64,000 bases of DNA. Origin: Glaciecola blandensis (lineage in GTDB: Bacteria > Pseudomonadota > Gammaproteobacteria > Enterobacterales > Alteromonadaceae). Shown in pieces: positions 16,635 through 25,350 of the stretch. The notes beneath the pieces are model-generated. The model was given only the letters and a program-made list of their open reading frames with translations, did no database searches and was not told the DNA's origin. The position numbers and the translations under genes were made by a program. The stretch spans positions 124,001 through 188,000 of the forward strand of contig NZ_JAVRIE010000007.1 of NCBI RefSeq assembly GCF_031846165.1, in the 5' to 3' direction. How positions within the stretch are numbered: position 1 is the stretch's first letter; every line of letters starts with the position of its first letter.

Positions 16635-17687
16635 ATGTTAAATTGGGTCAAGCTCAAAAAACTATGCATGAAATACTTTTCCGAGATGCGCTGGTATACC
16701 CTATTACTGGCACTCTTATTCTATACCGTCACCAGTTGGGTATTTTTGTTTCTTGCCGAAGAACATGCTTTGCTAGAAGCGAATGACTATTTTTACTGGC
16801 TGATTGTAACGGGATCTACTGTTGGCTACGGTGATATGTCGCCTTCAACAAGCGCCGGTAAATTAATTGTTGCGCTTTACGTTATCCCGGTTGGATTGAG
16901 TATATTTGCATTGGTCATTGGCCGAATCGCATCTTGGGTAAGTGATCAATGGAAAAGAGGAGCAAGAGGTTTGAAACCGTTAAATGTCTCTAATCATATT
17001 TTAATCATCGGTTGGAACGAAAAACGTACTGACCAACTATTAAAACTGCTAATAAAAGAAAAGCTAGATACGCCGGAAAACCCGGATATCGTGCTTTGCG
17101 TTCGCGCTGAAATTGAAAACCCTCGCCCAAGTGAAATTGAGTTTGTGCGTGTTGCCTCTTTCAATCAAGACGAAGATATGGACAGAGCTTGTATCGAAAC
17201 AGCATCAACCATTTTGATTGATAATCCTTATGACGACGTCACCATGACGACAGCGCTTTACTGCTCGAAACGCAACCCTTCGGCTCATAAAGTGGCTTAC
17301 TTTGAAGATGAAAGCCTAGTTGGCTTACTCCAAAAGCACTGCCCTGAAGTAGAGTGTACACCGAGCGTTGCTGTTGAAATGCTAGCAAAATCAGCTTTCG
17401 ATCCAGGTTCAAGTCTATTGCATCACGACTTACTTGATGTTGAAGAAGGCCAAGCCCAGTTCTCAGTCGACTTACCCTTAATGGTAAATCCAGTTAGCGT
17501 TGAAGCATTATTTTTAGGCTTGAAAAAACAATACAACGCAACATTTATAGGTTATGCAGCAGCGGAAGATGCAAACCAAATTACCGTCAATCCTGACTTT
17601 TCAGCGGTCGTTACGCCGGGTGATAAAATTTTCTATATCGCCGACCAACGCATTAACGACGTGGATTGGAATTCACTTCACGCCTAA
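16635..17687 (+). CDS. Two-TM potassium channel with TrkA-N/RCK-like domain
   Basis: A 350-residue ion channel. A first TM helix (residues about 22-42) is followed by the selectivity filter TVGYGD at 62-67 and a second TM helix near 80-103. The cytoplasmic part starts with HILIIGWNEKRTDQLLK, a Rossmann-type RCK/TrkA-N fold of the kind that regulates potassium channels by ligand binding. I start at 16635 because the longer ORF would begin inside the preceding terminator. It is inserted between yjfJ and yjfK; the E. coli operon lacks it. No strong ribosome binding site is seen at the usual spacing. Confidence 0.88.
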   Translation: MLNWVKLKKLCMKYFSEMRWYTLLLALLFYTVTSWVFLFLAEEHALLEANDYFYWLIVTGSTVGYGDMSPSTSAGKLIVALYVIPVGLSIFALVIGRIASWVSDQWKRGARGLKPLNVSNHILIIGWNEKRTDQLLKLLIKEKLDTPENPDIVLCVRAEIENPRPSEIEFVRVASFNQDEDMDRACIETASTILIDNPYDDVTMTTALYCSKRNPSAHKVAYFEDESLVGLLQKHCPEVECTPSVAVEMLAKSAFDPGSSLLHHDLLDVEEGQAQFSVDLPLMVNPVSVEALFLGLKKQYNATFIGYAAAEDANQITVNPDFSAVVTPGDKIFYIADQRINDVDWNSLHA

Positions 17688-17709
17688 ACTACGTACCAAG
17701 GAGTCAACT

Positions 17710-18363
17710 ATGTTTGGAAAGCTATTTGGCAAAAAAGACGAGGACACCTCGCACAAACCCGATGCTCCAGAAATCATGGGGCTATACTTAGGTGGTTCAT
17801 TCGAACTTGATGCCTTGAAGTTACGACTTTTACAACCACACTTAAAAATCGACGGTGCTGCAAGTAAACATTTAATACAAGCGGTTGGAAAAGTCGCTTT
17901 AGATTCGGGTGGTAATGTTTTCCGATTCTATACTGATGATGATGCGTTTCTGCAAGTCATTACCGACGGTGGTGACACAGAAAACCACATTACCGATGTT
18001 AAACTATGGTATTTCTACGATACCATGACCGTTGGCTCGGATAGTCAGTGGCAAGATTTACTCAACAATGGCATTTCACAACCCGTTTATGAACTTGATG
18101 GTGATGTTTATGAGCGTGTATGGGATGCTGTCGGTGAAATATCTCCCCCCGTGGCGATGACTGAAACCACTTTCGAGGAAGATGGTGACGTTAGCACAAC
18201 CGATCAATTCATCATGCTTTATGAAAAATCAATTTCAGAAGATGATGTTGAAGCAGTTTTAGTCTCTGGCGAAGAAAAAATCGTTGGAAATAATCATGAT
18301 AGATGCCTAGTCATTAGTACAGGTTTCAATCTAAGTCCCTCTGATATAACAATAAATGGTTAA
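17710..18363 (+). CDS. yjfK: YjfK, DUF2491 protein
   Basis: A 217-residue DUF2491 protein starting MFGKLFGKK, with an aromatic-rich core (VKLWYFYDTM, YELDGDVYERVWD) and the FIMLYEKSIS segment. The ATG at 17710 has AAGGAG upstream; the longer ORF overlaps the channel gene by 134 bases. It has no signal peptide or TM helix. Function is unknown; its order after yjfJ and before the DUF350 gene supports the name. Confidence 0.88.
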   Translation: MFGKLFGKKDEDTSHKPDAPEIMGLYLGGSFELDALKLRLLQPHLKIDGAASKHLIQAVGKVALDSGGNVFRFYTDDDAFLQVITDGGDTENHITDVKLWYFYDTMTVGSDSQWQDLLNNGISQPVYELDGDVYERVWDAVGEISPPVAMTETTFEEDGDVSTTDQFIMLYEKSISEDDVEAVLVSGEEKIVGNNHDRCLVISTGFNLSPSDITING

Positions 18364-18372
18364 GGAACACAC

Positions 18373-18789
18373 ATGGAAGCAGCACTCGACTCTATTGCGG
18401 GATTACAGAATTTCGCACTTTATTTTGCAATCTCTATCGCCCTATTTTTCGTTTTCAAAATCGTCTACGCGTTCGTGACGCCACATGACGAATGGAAACT
18501 CGTAAAAGAAGAAAAAAGTACTGCTGCTGCCATTGGTTTCGGTGGTGCGATGATCGGTTTTAGTATTGCTTTGGCTGGCGCAGTATCAAATAGCGAATTT
18601 TTACTCGACTATGCGATTTGGGGACTAGTAGCACTGGTTGCACAATTAGTTGCCTTCGCCCTACTGCGCTTTACTTTTATGCCGAAAATTGCAGAACGTA
18701 TCCAAAACAATGAAGTATCCGCAGGTATCATGCTAGGCGCGATGTCTGTGGCAGTAGGTATGTTAAACGCTGCATGCATGAGTTACTAA
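18373..18789 (+). CDS. yjfL: YjfL, DUF350 membrane protein
   Basis: A 138-residue inner-membrane protein with about four TM helices (roughly 14-34, 54-74, 82-102 and 115-135), matching the DUF350 family. It has a charged cytoplasmic loop (TPHDEWKLVKEEKSTAAAIGFGGAMIG, shown here only to mark the conserved glycine patch). It is nine bases after yjfK and 13 bases before yjfM. Confidence 0.9.
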   Translation: MEAALDSIAGLQNFALYFAISIALFFVFKIVYAFVTPHDEWKLVKEEKSTAAAIGFGGAMIGFSIALAGAVSNSEFLLDYAIWGLVALVAQLVAFALLRFTFMPKIAERIQNNEVSAGIMLGAMSVAVGMLNAACMSY

Positions 18790-18802
18790 GGAGTCGAATA
18801 TT

Positions 18803-19432
18803 ATGACGACGAGTAAACCCAACAACCTGACGCAAAAACGGACGAGTTATATTAATTTGTCGAAGATGCGTAAATCCTTCTCAATCAAACCATTAGCCGT
18901 TGGTATTGCGGGTATTCTAGTGAGTGCTTGCTCTGGTGGAAAAGAAGAGGCCTTGGTCTTCAAGAATGTAGAAGACTGCGTCAATCAATTGCCTGACATG
19001 GCACAAAAATGTCAAACGGCATATCAAGGTGCACTTGAAGAGGCTGCGCGCACTGCCCCTAAGTATAATACTAAAAATGATTGCGAGTATGAATTCGGTA
19101 CCAATCAATGTGTTGTTTATAAAGAGTCTGGTAGCTCTATATTTATGCCACTCATGGCAGGATATATGATTGGCAATATGCTTTCGCCAAGGCCTTATTA
19201 CCAACCTATGTTTACGTCATATTCGCGCTATTCTCCTTATCGTTACAATTGGATAAGTGCAGATGGTTACGATTTCGGCGACAGCAGAAAACGTAAACTA
19301 AGAGTCAAACCCAGTGCGTTTGAAAAGAAACCTGCGGTCACCCGCACAATTAAACGAGGTGGCTTTGGCAGCTCAGTTCGTGCCAAATCATCTTGGGGTA
19401 GTAAAAGTAGTGGTAAGGGTTGGGGCGGTTAA
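18803..19432 (+). CDS. yjfM: YjfM, DUF1190 lipoprotein
   Basis: A 209-residue DUF1190 protein. The N-terminus carries the family string KRTSYINLSKMRKSF before a hydrophobic stretch ending in SACS, a possible lipobox near residue 44. Next come VEDCVNQ, KCQTAYQGALEEAARTAPKY and CEYEFGTNQC with paired cysteines, and a Ser/Gly/Lys-rich tail ending KGWGG. AAGGAG precedes the ATG. Its stop codon directly abuts the yjfC start (TAAATG). Confidence 0.9.
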   Translation: MTTSKPNNLTQKRTSYINLSKMRKSFSIKPLAVGIAGILVSACSGGKEEALVFKNVEDCVNQLPDMAQKCQTAYQGALEEAARTAPKYNTKNDCEYEFGTNQCVVYKESGSSIFMPLMAGYMIGNMLSPRPYYQPMFTSYSRYSPYRYNWISADGYDFGDSRKRKLRVKPSAFEKKPAVTRTIKRGGFGSSVRAKSSWGSKSSGKGWGG

Positions 19433-20608
19433 ATGCTTCGATTTCCTATTGAACCGCGCCAACACTGGCAACAAATGGCGCGGGATTATGGATTTCATTT
19501 CCATACGATGTATGGACAAGCTTACTGGGATGAAAGTGCGTATTATCAGTTTACTTTAGAACAAATCGAGCGTGACTTAGAGGCACCTACTGAAGAAATT
19601 CATCAGATGTGCTTGCACGTTGTCAACAAGGTCGTAAAAAGTGATGAGCTGATGACAATGTTCGCCATTCCCGAGCACTACTGGCAAGCTATTAGCGATT
19701 CATGGCAAGCACAAGAACCCTCTCTATATTCTAGATTAGATTTTGTATATAACGGAAAGTCTCCCGCAAAACTGCTAGAAAACAACGCAGACACTCCCAC
19801 TAGTTTGTATGAGTCTGGCTTTTGGCAATGGCTTTGGCTAGAAAACAATGTCGATAACCATAAGCTTAGCCAACGCGCTGACCAGTTTAATTCTTTACAA
19901 GAAAAGCTGGTGAACCAATTTAAAGTGATTGCGCAATATTATGGCTTACAACATATGCACTTTGCCTGTTGTAAAGACACAGATGAAGATAGAGGTACGG
20001 TTCAATATCTTCAAGACTGCGCCAAAGAAGCGGGTATCGACGATTATTTCGTCTTCATTGAAGATATTGGTTTAGGTGAAGGCGGTGATCTCACTGATCG
20101 ACAAAACCAAATTATTTCCCACTGTTTTAAGCTCTACCCATGGGAATTTATGCAACGAGAAGAATTCGGGCCTCATGCATTGTCATCAAATGTGGGGTGG
20201 CTTGAGCCAATTTGGAAGTCACTCATATCAAACAAAGCTCTACTACCCGCGCTTTGGAAAGAATTTGAAGGCCACCCGAACTTGCTACCTGCATTTTTTG
20301 AGCATGATAAACATAGAATGAATGATGTCGACACGCATCAAAAGTGGGTTAGAAAGCCTATTTTTTCTCGCGAAGGTGCCAATATAGATATAGTTGAAAA
20401 TGGTAAAATGCATCTTTCTTCTGATGGGCCGTATGGTGAGGAAGGCTTTATTTATCAAGCGTTCACACCATTGCCTAAATTTGGCAATAGCTATACCTTA
20501 ATCGGTTCTTGGTTGGTCAATGATCAAGCTGCTGGCATTTCCATTAGAGAAGATGAATCCCCTATTACACAAGATATGTCTCGTTATTTACCACATATTA
20601 TTTTGTGA
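19433..20608 (+). CDS. yjfC: YjfC, glutathionylspermidine synthase-like ATP-grasp protein
   Basis: A 391-residue member of the GSP_synth ATP-grasp family, related to the synthetase half of E. coli Gss. Family-like segments are the N-terminal WQQMARDYGFHFH and YWDESAYYQFT, LLENNADTPTSLYESG, and the C-terminal KPIFSREGANI and GYAAGISIRED-like end. It lacks an amidase domain, so any product ligated is unknown and need not be glutathionylspermidine. It starts right at the yjfM stop, so translation is coupled. Confidence 0.9.
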   Translation: MLRFPIEPRQHWQQMARDYGFHFHTMYGQAYWDESAYYQFTLEQIERDLEAPTEEIHQMCLHVVNKVVKSDELMTMFAIPEHYWQAISDSWQAQEPSLYSRLDFVYNGKSPAKLLENNADTPTSLYESGFWQWLWLENNVDNHKLSQRADQFNSLQEKLVNQFKVIAQYYGLQHMHFACCKDTDEDRGTVQYLQDCAKEAGIDDYFVFIEDIGLGEGGDLTDRQNQIISHCFKLYPWEFMQREEFGPHALSSNVGWLEPIWKSLISNKALLPALWKEFEGHPNLLPAFFEHDKHRMNDVDTHQKWVRKPIFSREGANIDIVENGKMHLSSDGPYGEEGFIYQAFTPLPKFGNSYTLIGSWLVNDQAAGISIREDESPITQDMSRYLPHIIL

Positions 20609-20664
20609 TCTATCTTTAATTCACTCACTTATTTACTGTACATATTTAGCAAGGTAATGAATTC

Positions 20665-21222
20665 ATGACGAAGTCCCCTACAACGCTCAGACAACAACTT
20701 ATGTGGGTTAGCTACATTGTGGGTGTATTGTTAGTCATTGAAGCGGTGAACATGCTCACCGGCCGCTTTTTCAATCAATATAGTATTTACCCTCGTGAAC
20801 TCGAATATGTAGGCTTTATCTTTACCGCACCATTCTTACACGCTAATTTTTCTCATTTTTTTTCAAACGCAGTCACACTGTCTATCTTCTCTGTTCTGTT
20901 GCTGCAATTTGGCGGAAAGCGATTTATTGAAGTTACCCTCTGGTTAATGGTTGCAACGGGCCTGCTCGTTTGGGTATTTGGACGCCCCTCATTCCATTTA
21001 GGAGCAAGTGGCATCATCTATGGGTATTTTGGTTACCTCTTATTAGCGGGCTTTCTGAGCAAGCGCATATTCTTGATGACTATTTCTGTTGTTGTCGTCT
21101 TCTTCTATGGCGGGATGGTATGGGGCGTGTTGCCTAGTCACCCCTATATTAGTTGGGAATCGCATTTATTTGGCTTCCTAGCAGGGCTGGTGCTTGCGTA
21201 TCTATTACGCAGCAAAGCCTAA
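20665..21222 (+). CDS. Rhomboid-family intramembrane serine protease
   Basis: A 185-residue protein with about six TM helices. The catalytic Ser115 is in LGASGIIYG (113-116 is GASG), and His167 in WESHLFGFLAG completes the dyad. The HANFSHFFSN segment (His59, Asn68) supplies oxyanion-hole residues in rhomboids. All key residues are present, so it is probably an active protease. It starts 56 bases after yjfC and may belong to the same transcript. Confidence 0.9.
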   Translation: MTKSPTTLRQQLMWVSYIVGVLLVIEAVNMLTGRFFNQYSIYPRELEYVGFIFTAPFLHANFSHFFSNAVTLSIFSVLLLQFGGKRFIEVTLWLMVATGLLVWVFGRPSFHLGASGIIYGYFGYLLLAGFLSKRIFLMTISVVVVFFYGGMVWGVLPSHPYISWESHLFGFLAGLVLAYLLRSKA

Positions 21223-21354
21223 TTGCTTTAAAGAACCGTTGATTTATATACGCTTTGGTTTATTCATCACAATTAGATACAAATACAAGGTGACATTCTT
21301 GGCGTTTTTTTCGTACAATCACCGGCCTTATTGTTAATAGGCAAGCAGCGTTTA

Positions 21355-22056
21355 ATGTCAACAACCGAAGTAGAAAAACCACCACAAACAGGCTTTTTTG
21401 GCAATCTAATCTTTAACATTGCCGTACCAGTGTTAGTGATGACCTACCTGAGTTCTGACGAATACTTGGGCCCCATGTGGAGCATAGCGTTTGCCCTATC
21501 CTTCCCACTAGCATTTGGATTTTATGATCTAAAACTGACAAAGAAAATTAATCCATTTTCTGTTTTAGGCATTGTAAGTGTCATACTGACTGGTGGCATT
21601 AGCCTGTTAAAATTACCCGCTGAATACATCGCTATAAAGGAAGCCGCGATTCCAGGGCTTATTGGCCTTGCTGTATTGATTACGCAATTTAGTAAAAAGC
21701 CCCTAGTCAAAGCGCTTATTCTGAATGACCAGTTGGTGAATTGGCCAAAGCTCAATAACACTCTGGAAGAAAAAAAGCTGACAGAGACCTTTAATAACAA
21801 AGTTGCTGTCAGCTCCTATATCGTTGCTAGTTCATTCTTCTTGTCGTCGGTGCTCAACTACCTGTTAGCAAAATGGATATTAGTTTCTGAGCCGGGCACA
21901 ACGGCTTATACCGAGGAACTAGGCCGAATGACTGCGCTCAGTTATCCGGTCATAGTCATACCGAGTATGATCTTGTTGATAATTGCCTTGATGTACCTGT
22001 TCAAACAGATATCAGCAGTCACGGGTGAGCCAGTCGAGAGCTTTCTTCAGCAGTAA
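21355..22056 (+). CDS. VC0807-like integral membrane protein
   Basis: A 233-residue membrane protein with about six hydrophobic helices. It resembles the VC0807 family: paired helices NIAVPVLVMTYLS and FALSFPLAFGFYD, an EAAIPGLIGLAVLIT helix, and the C-terminal YPVIVIPSMILLIIALMYLF. I use ATG 21355 rather than the upstream TTG at 21331. Function is not known. It ends 22 bases before the ABC ATPase. Confidence 0.75.
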   Translation: MSTTEVEKPPQTGFFGNLIFNIAVPVLVMTYLSSDEYLGPMWSIAFALSFPLAFGFYDLKLTKKINPFSVLGIVSVILTGGISLLKLPAEYIAIKEAAIPGLIGLAVLITQFSKKPLVKALILNDQLVNWPKLNNTLEEKKLTETFNNKVAVSSYIVASSFFLSSVLNYLLAKWILVSEPGTTAYTEELGRMTALSYPVIVIPSMILLIIALMYLFKQISAVTGEPVESFLQQ

Positions 22057-22078
22057 ATCCGAGAGGTATGTGCTGCAA

Positions 22079-22777
22079 ATGATAAACATAGAAAACATTT
22101 CAAAAAGCTATACTGACGCAGGTGAAAAACGCCTTATTCTAGACAAGCTGAGTTTGTCCTTTGAACGCGGCGAATCCTTGAGTATTCAAGGCGCTTCAGG
22201 GTCTGGAAAGTCCACATTACTTCATCTATTGGCTGCATTAGACAAACCTGATAGTGGCAAGATAACGCTTTCTACGAGTTCCGGCTTTGAAGATCTTGTT
22301 TCTTTTACTGAAGCTCAAGCAGATGAGTATCGAAAGCGTCAGGTCGGTCTTATTTTCCAAAAGTTTAATTTGATTGACTGCATTTCAGTCTGGGAGAATG
22401 TGAAGCTACCCATTCAAATTAGTGCTCTCAACCGAGCATCACAGAATAGTCCCGACAATACTGACCTTCTTATTAAAGAGTTGCTGATATCTCTTGATGT
22501 ATATAAACACCGAGACAAGTTGCCCCATCAACTTTCCGGTGGCGAGCAACAGCGCGTTGCGATCGCTAGAGGCCTTGCTCACAAACCGCCCCTTTTATTA
22601 GCAGATGAACCAACCGGTAACCTAGATAGCAAAAACTCGGATATCGTGAGCCAACTGTTAGTTGAGACCTGCAAAGCACAAAATACGGCTCTGTTGATGG
22701 TGACTCACAGCGAGAAAGTCGCGCAGCTTACAGAACAACAATGGTACTTAGAAAACGCAGTACTAAGGTCGATATAA
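22079..22777 (+). CDS. ABC transporter ATPase, LolD/MacB type
   Basis: A 232-residue ATPase with Walker A GASGSGKST at 38-46, a Q-loop LIFQKFNLID, the signature LSGGEQQR at 152-159, Walker B with ADEPTGNLD near 175-183, and the H-loop THSEK. The extended insertion near 117-130 (NRASQNSPDNTD) is unusual for LolD. The start could also be GTG 22070. It stops five bases before the permease and powers that partner. It is like AttE of the attEFGH type. Confidence 0.9.
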   Translation: MINIENISKSYTDAGEKRLILDKLSLSFERGESLSIQGASGSGKSTLLHLLAALDKPDSGKITLSTSSGFEDLVSFTEAQADEYRKRQVGLIFQKFNLIDCISVWENVKLPIQISALNRASQNSPDNTDLLIKELLISLDVYKHRDKLPHQLSGGEQQRVAIARGLAHKPPLLLADEPTGNLDSKNSDIVSQLLVETCKAQNTALLMVTHSEKVAQLTEQQWYLENAVLRSI

Positions 22778-22781
22778 GCGC

Positions 22782-25343
22782 ATGCCTTGGCCCTTTATCG
22801 GAGTTCTATTCGCAAGTTACCGTCACAGCAAATTTAGCTTGGCAATGCTAATGAGCTCTCTGTTGATTGCGGCTGCAGGACTGAGTGCCGTGCTCATTAT
22901 CAATGACAGCGCTAAGCAAAGCTACCAATCCAATGAGCAGTTCCTCATTGCAAATGTGCAAAACCAAATAGTGAGTGTTGATAATACGAAAGCACTCAGC
23001 CGCGCCGACTATGCAAGTTTACGCCGAGCTGGGTTTACAGAGTTGGTCGCGGTGGCTCAAACGAGACGACATATTTATGCTGATGGCAAGCGACTCACTC
23101 GGCGCAGTATCGATCATACAGGTATTGATACTTTTGCCCTTTATAGTCAGCTCTCTAGCCCTGTCGCCTTGTCCGCTTCAAAAGAACACCAGCTGGCTTA
23201 TGAAAAACAAGATGAAAACGCGGTTCTTTTAGCACTGGACTTTGGAAACGTAGGATCTCAAAACCAAGCTATTATTCACCCTACGCTCTTAGATTCATTA
23301 AGCGCTGAAGCTGAAGAGCTAAGCGGCCCTCGCCCCATATTCACAAGTGCTGACGGACGTTTACTGCCAAAGCTATATGCACATAAAAATGCCTCTTTAG
23401 GTAATGACATTATTATGAGCATGGCAGCCTTATACGGCCTCTATCCAGAAACTGAACTATCTGCTTTACTGTTGATTGGCGATGCTCCTGCCAATCGACT
23501 AGATGCGTTAAAAGCAGCCTTGCCTTCGCACCTTAATCTGCAGTCTTTGAATAATAGTGAGCAAGATAGTGAACTCACTTCTAGTTTTCACCTGAACTTA
23601 ATGGCCATGGCCCTACTGATGTTCGTGGTCTGTTTATTTATCGTGGTAAATGCGATTAATTTATTGATGCATACACGTATGCCTTGGTTGAAAATATGTC
23701 GGCAACTGGGGATTGGACGAAAGCAATTAATGTTGGTGCAATTAGCTGAAGTTGGTTTTCTTACCTTAATTGCCTGTTTAATAGGCATTGTATTGGGATT
23801 AGAGCTGGCGAAACTGGCTTCGCCGACTGTGCAGGCAACCTTAGAAAACTTATATCAAGTTGAAGTAGGTTACGGTCAGATATCTCTTATCACTTTGTTT
23901 TTACAGGTGTTTGGTATCAGCCTTGTCGGTTGCATAACAGCCAGCTTATTACCCTTGCAAAAATTGAATCAAAACTTAAGTTCAACCAAGGCAGTTGATG
24001 AAGCCAAAAGCCAAGCCTTCTGGCACAAAATGACGTGGGCATGCTTCGTAGTATTCGCGGTAATTGGCATCATACTGTTGAACTTTGTTCAAGCGCTCTG
24101 GCTATTACTCATTGCAACTGCCTGCGTGATACTTGCAGGGTGCTGCATCTTGCTAATTAATTACCCATTAGCACTGCGACAGATTGTGAAGCTTATTCCA
24201 AAATCTCTGCCTTTACTGCGAGTAAGCACGAAACAAAGTGTCTCACTCTCTGGTAAAACTAAGATCGCTTGCTGTGCATTCTTCATTGCTGCCACCAGCA
24301 ATATTGGTATGAACCTGATGGTCGATAGTTTTCGGGGGGCTACTTTTAGTTGGCTAGAGCAGCGGCTTGCAGCTGATTATTATATTTATTCAAACACAGC
24401 TCTAGAACTCGACGATATTGCAAAAGCATCAGATCTTGTCATTCATCAACGGTTTGAAAACTACACTCAATTTGGCAAACGAGAAATACAACAGTTCAGT
24501 TACCCATCTACCCAGCGATTTCAAAAAGCCATGTCTTTCTATGAACTCGCTCCACAGTATTCACAAGAAAATATCAGTGAGCTATGGCATGCATTTGAAA
24601 ATGCGAACGGTATTTTGGTTAATCAGCAATTTGCTTTTGGTATGGGTTACGAGGTAAATGATAAGGTCAGTATTCCTCACCCCAGCACTGGTAAGCTCAG
24701 CGAATATAATATACTGGGTATCATCTATGATTTTGGAAATCCCTCAGCGCAAGTTTTAATGCCAATAAGGCTATTTGATCCGTCTACCACCTCTTATTTT
24801 ATTTACTCAATTCAAGGTAGCGAAGCGTCTATTGACCGCTTTACTCAATCCTTGTTGCAAAATGATATTGATATCGAAAAACAAATAATAGAAACCAGTG
24901 AGCTTCTGCGTCTTTCGATGCAAGCATTCGACGATACCTTTGTTATTACCGATGGCTTAAATATTGTTACCTTGTTAGTCGCTGCTCTTTCACTTGCTTG
25001 CGCTATTGTAGTAATAATGAATGATGTTCGCCCACAGAATATGTTGATTCGTAGCTTGGGAGTATCTGCTTTTAAAACACAATTCCTAGCACTGTTTCAA
25101 TATGTATTGCTATGTTTAGTCGCCCTTATTTTTGCGACACCATTCGGCATTTTATTAGCGTGGGTATTGATCACTGATATTAATTATCAAGCATTCTCTT
25201 GGACGTACCCCTTACTTATTAGCTTAACGAAAATTGCGAAAGTGTATGCATTAAGCTTGTGCGTGGTTATCTTAGTCATCATTGTTCCTCTAATACGAGC
25301 AGGTAAACGTCCTTTGATTAACGACATAAGACAGGTAAATTAG
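22782..25343 (+). CDS. FtsX-like ABC permease
   Basis: An 853-residue membrane protein of the MacB/FtsX/LolC kind with two FtsX-type blocks: a first TM near 18-42, three TM helices around 265-390, more hydrophobic segments near 410-460, and a C-terminal set of three near 725-840. Large periplasmic regions lie between. The size suggests two fused permeases in one chain, such as AttF plus AttG of attEFGH systems. The substrate cannot be read from sequence. Confidence 0.88.
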   Translation: MPWPFIGVLFASYRHSKFSLAMLMSSLLIAAAGLSAVLIINDSAKQSYQSNEQFLIANVQNQIVSVDNTKALSRADYASLRRAGFTELVAVAQTRRHIYADGKRLTRRSIDHTGIDTFALYSQLSSPVALSASKEHQLAYEKQDENAVLLALDFGNVGSQNQAIIHPTLLDSLSAEAEELSGPRPIFTSADGRLLPKLYAHKNASLGNDIIMSMAALYGLYPETELSALLLIGDAPANRLDALKAALPSHLNLQSLNNSEQDSELTSSFHLNLMAMALLMFVVCLFIVVNAINLLMHTRMPWLKICRQLGIGRKQLMLVQLAEVGFLTLIACLIGIVLGLELAKLASPTVQATLENLYQVEVGYGQISLITLFLQVFGISLVGCITASLLPLQKLNQNLSSTKAVDEAKSQAFWHKMTWACFVVFAVIGIILLNFVQALWLLLIATACVILAGCCILLINYPLALRQIVKLIPKSLPLLRVSTKQSVSLSGKTKIACCAFFIAATSNIGMNLMVDSFRGATFSWLEQRLAADYYIYSNTALELDDIAKASDLVIHQRFENYTQFGKREIQQFSYPSTQRFQKAMSFYELAPQYSQENISELWHAFENANGILVNQQFAFGMGYEVNDKVSIPHPSTGKLSEYNILGIIYDFGNPSAQVLMPIRLFDPSTTSYFIYSIQGSEASIDRFTQSLLQNDIDIEKQIIETSELLRLSMQAFDDTFVITDGLNIVTLLVAALSLACAIVVIMNDVRPQNMLIRSLGVSAFKTQFLALFQYVLLCLVALIFATPFGILLAWVLITDINYQAFSWTYPLLISLTKIAKVYALSLCVVILVIIVPLIRAGKRPLINDIRQVN

Positions 25344-25350
25344 GCCCACT

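Noticed and set aside
19433..20608. True glutathionylspermidine synthetase/amidase
   Set aside because: Only the ATP-grasp part is present, with no CHAP amidase domain; the operon is of the yjf type with unknown product.
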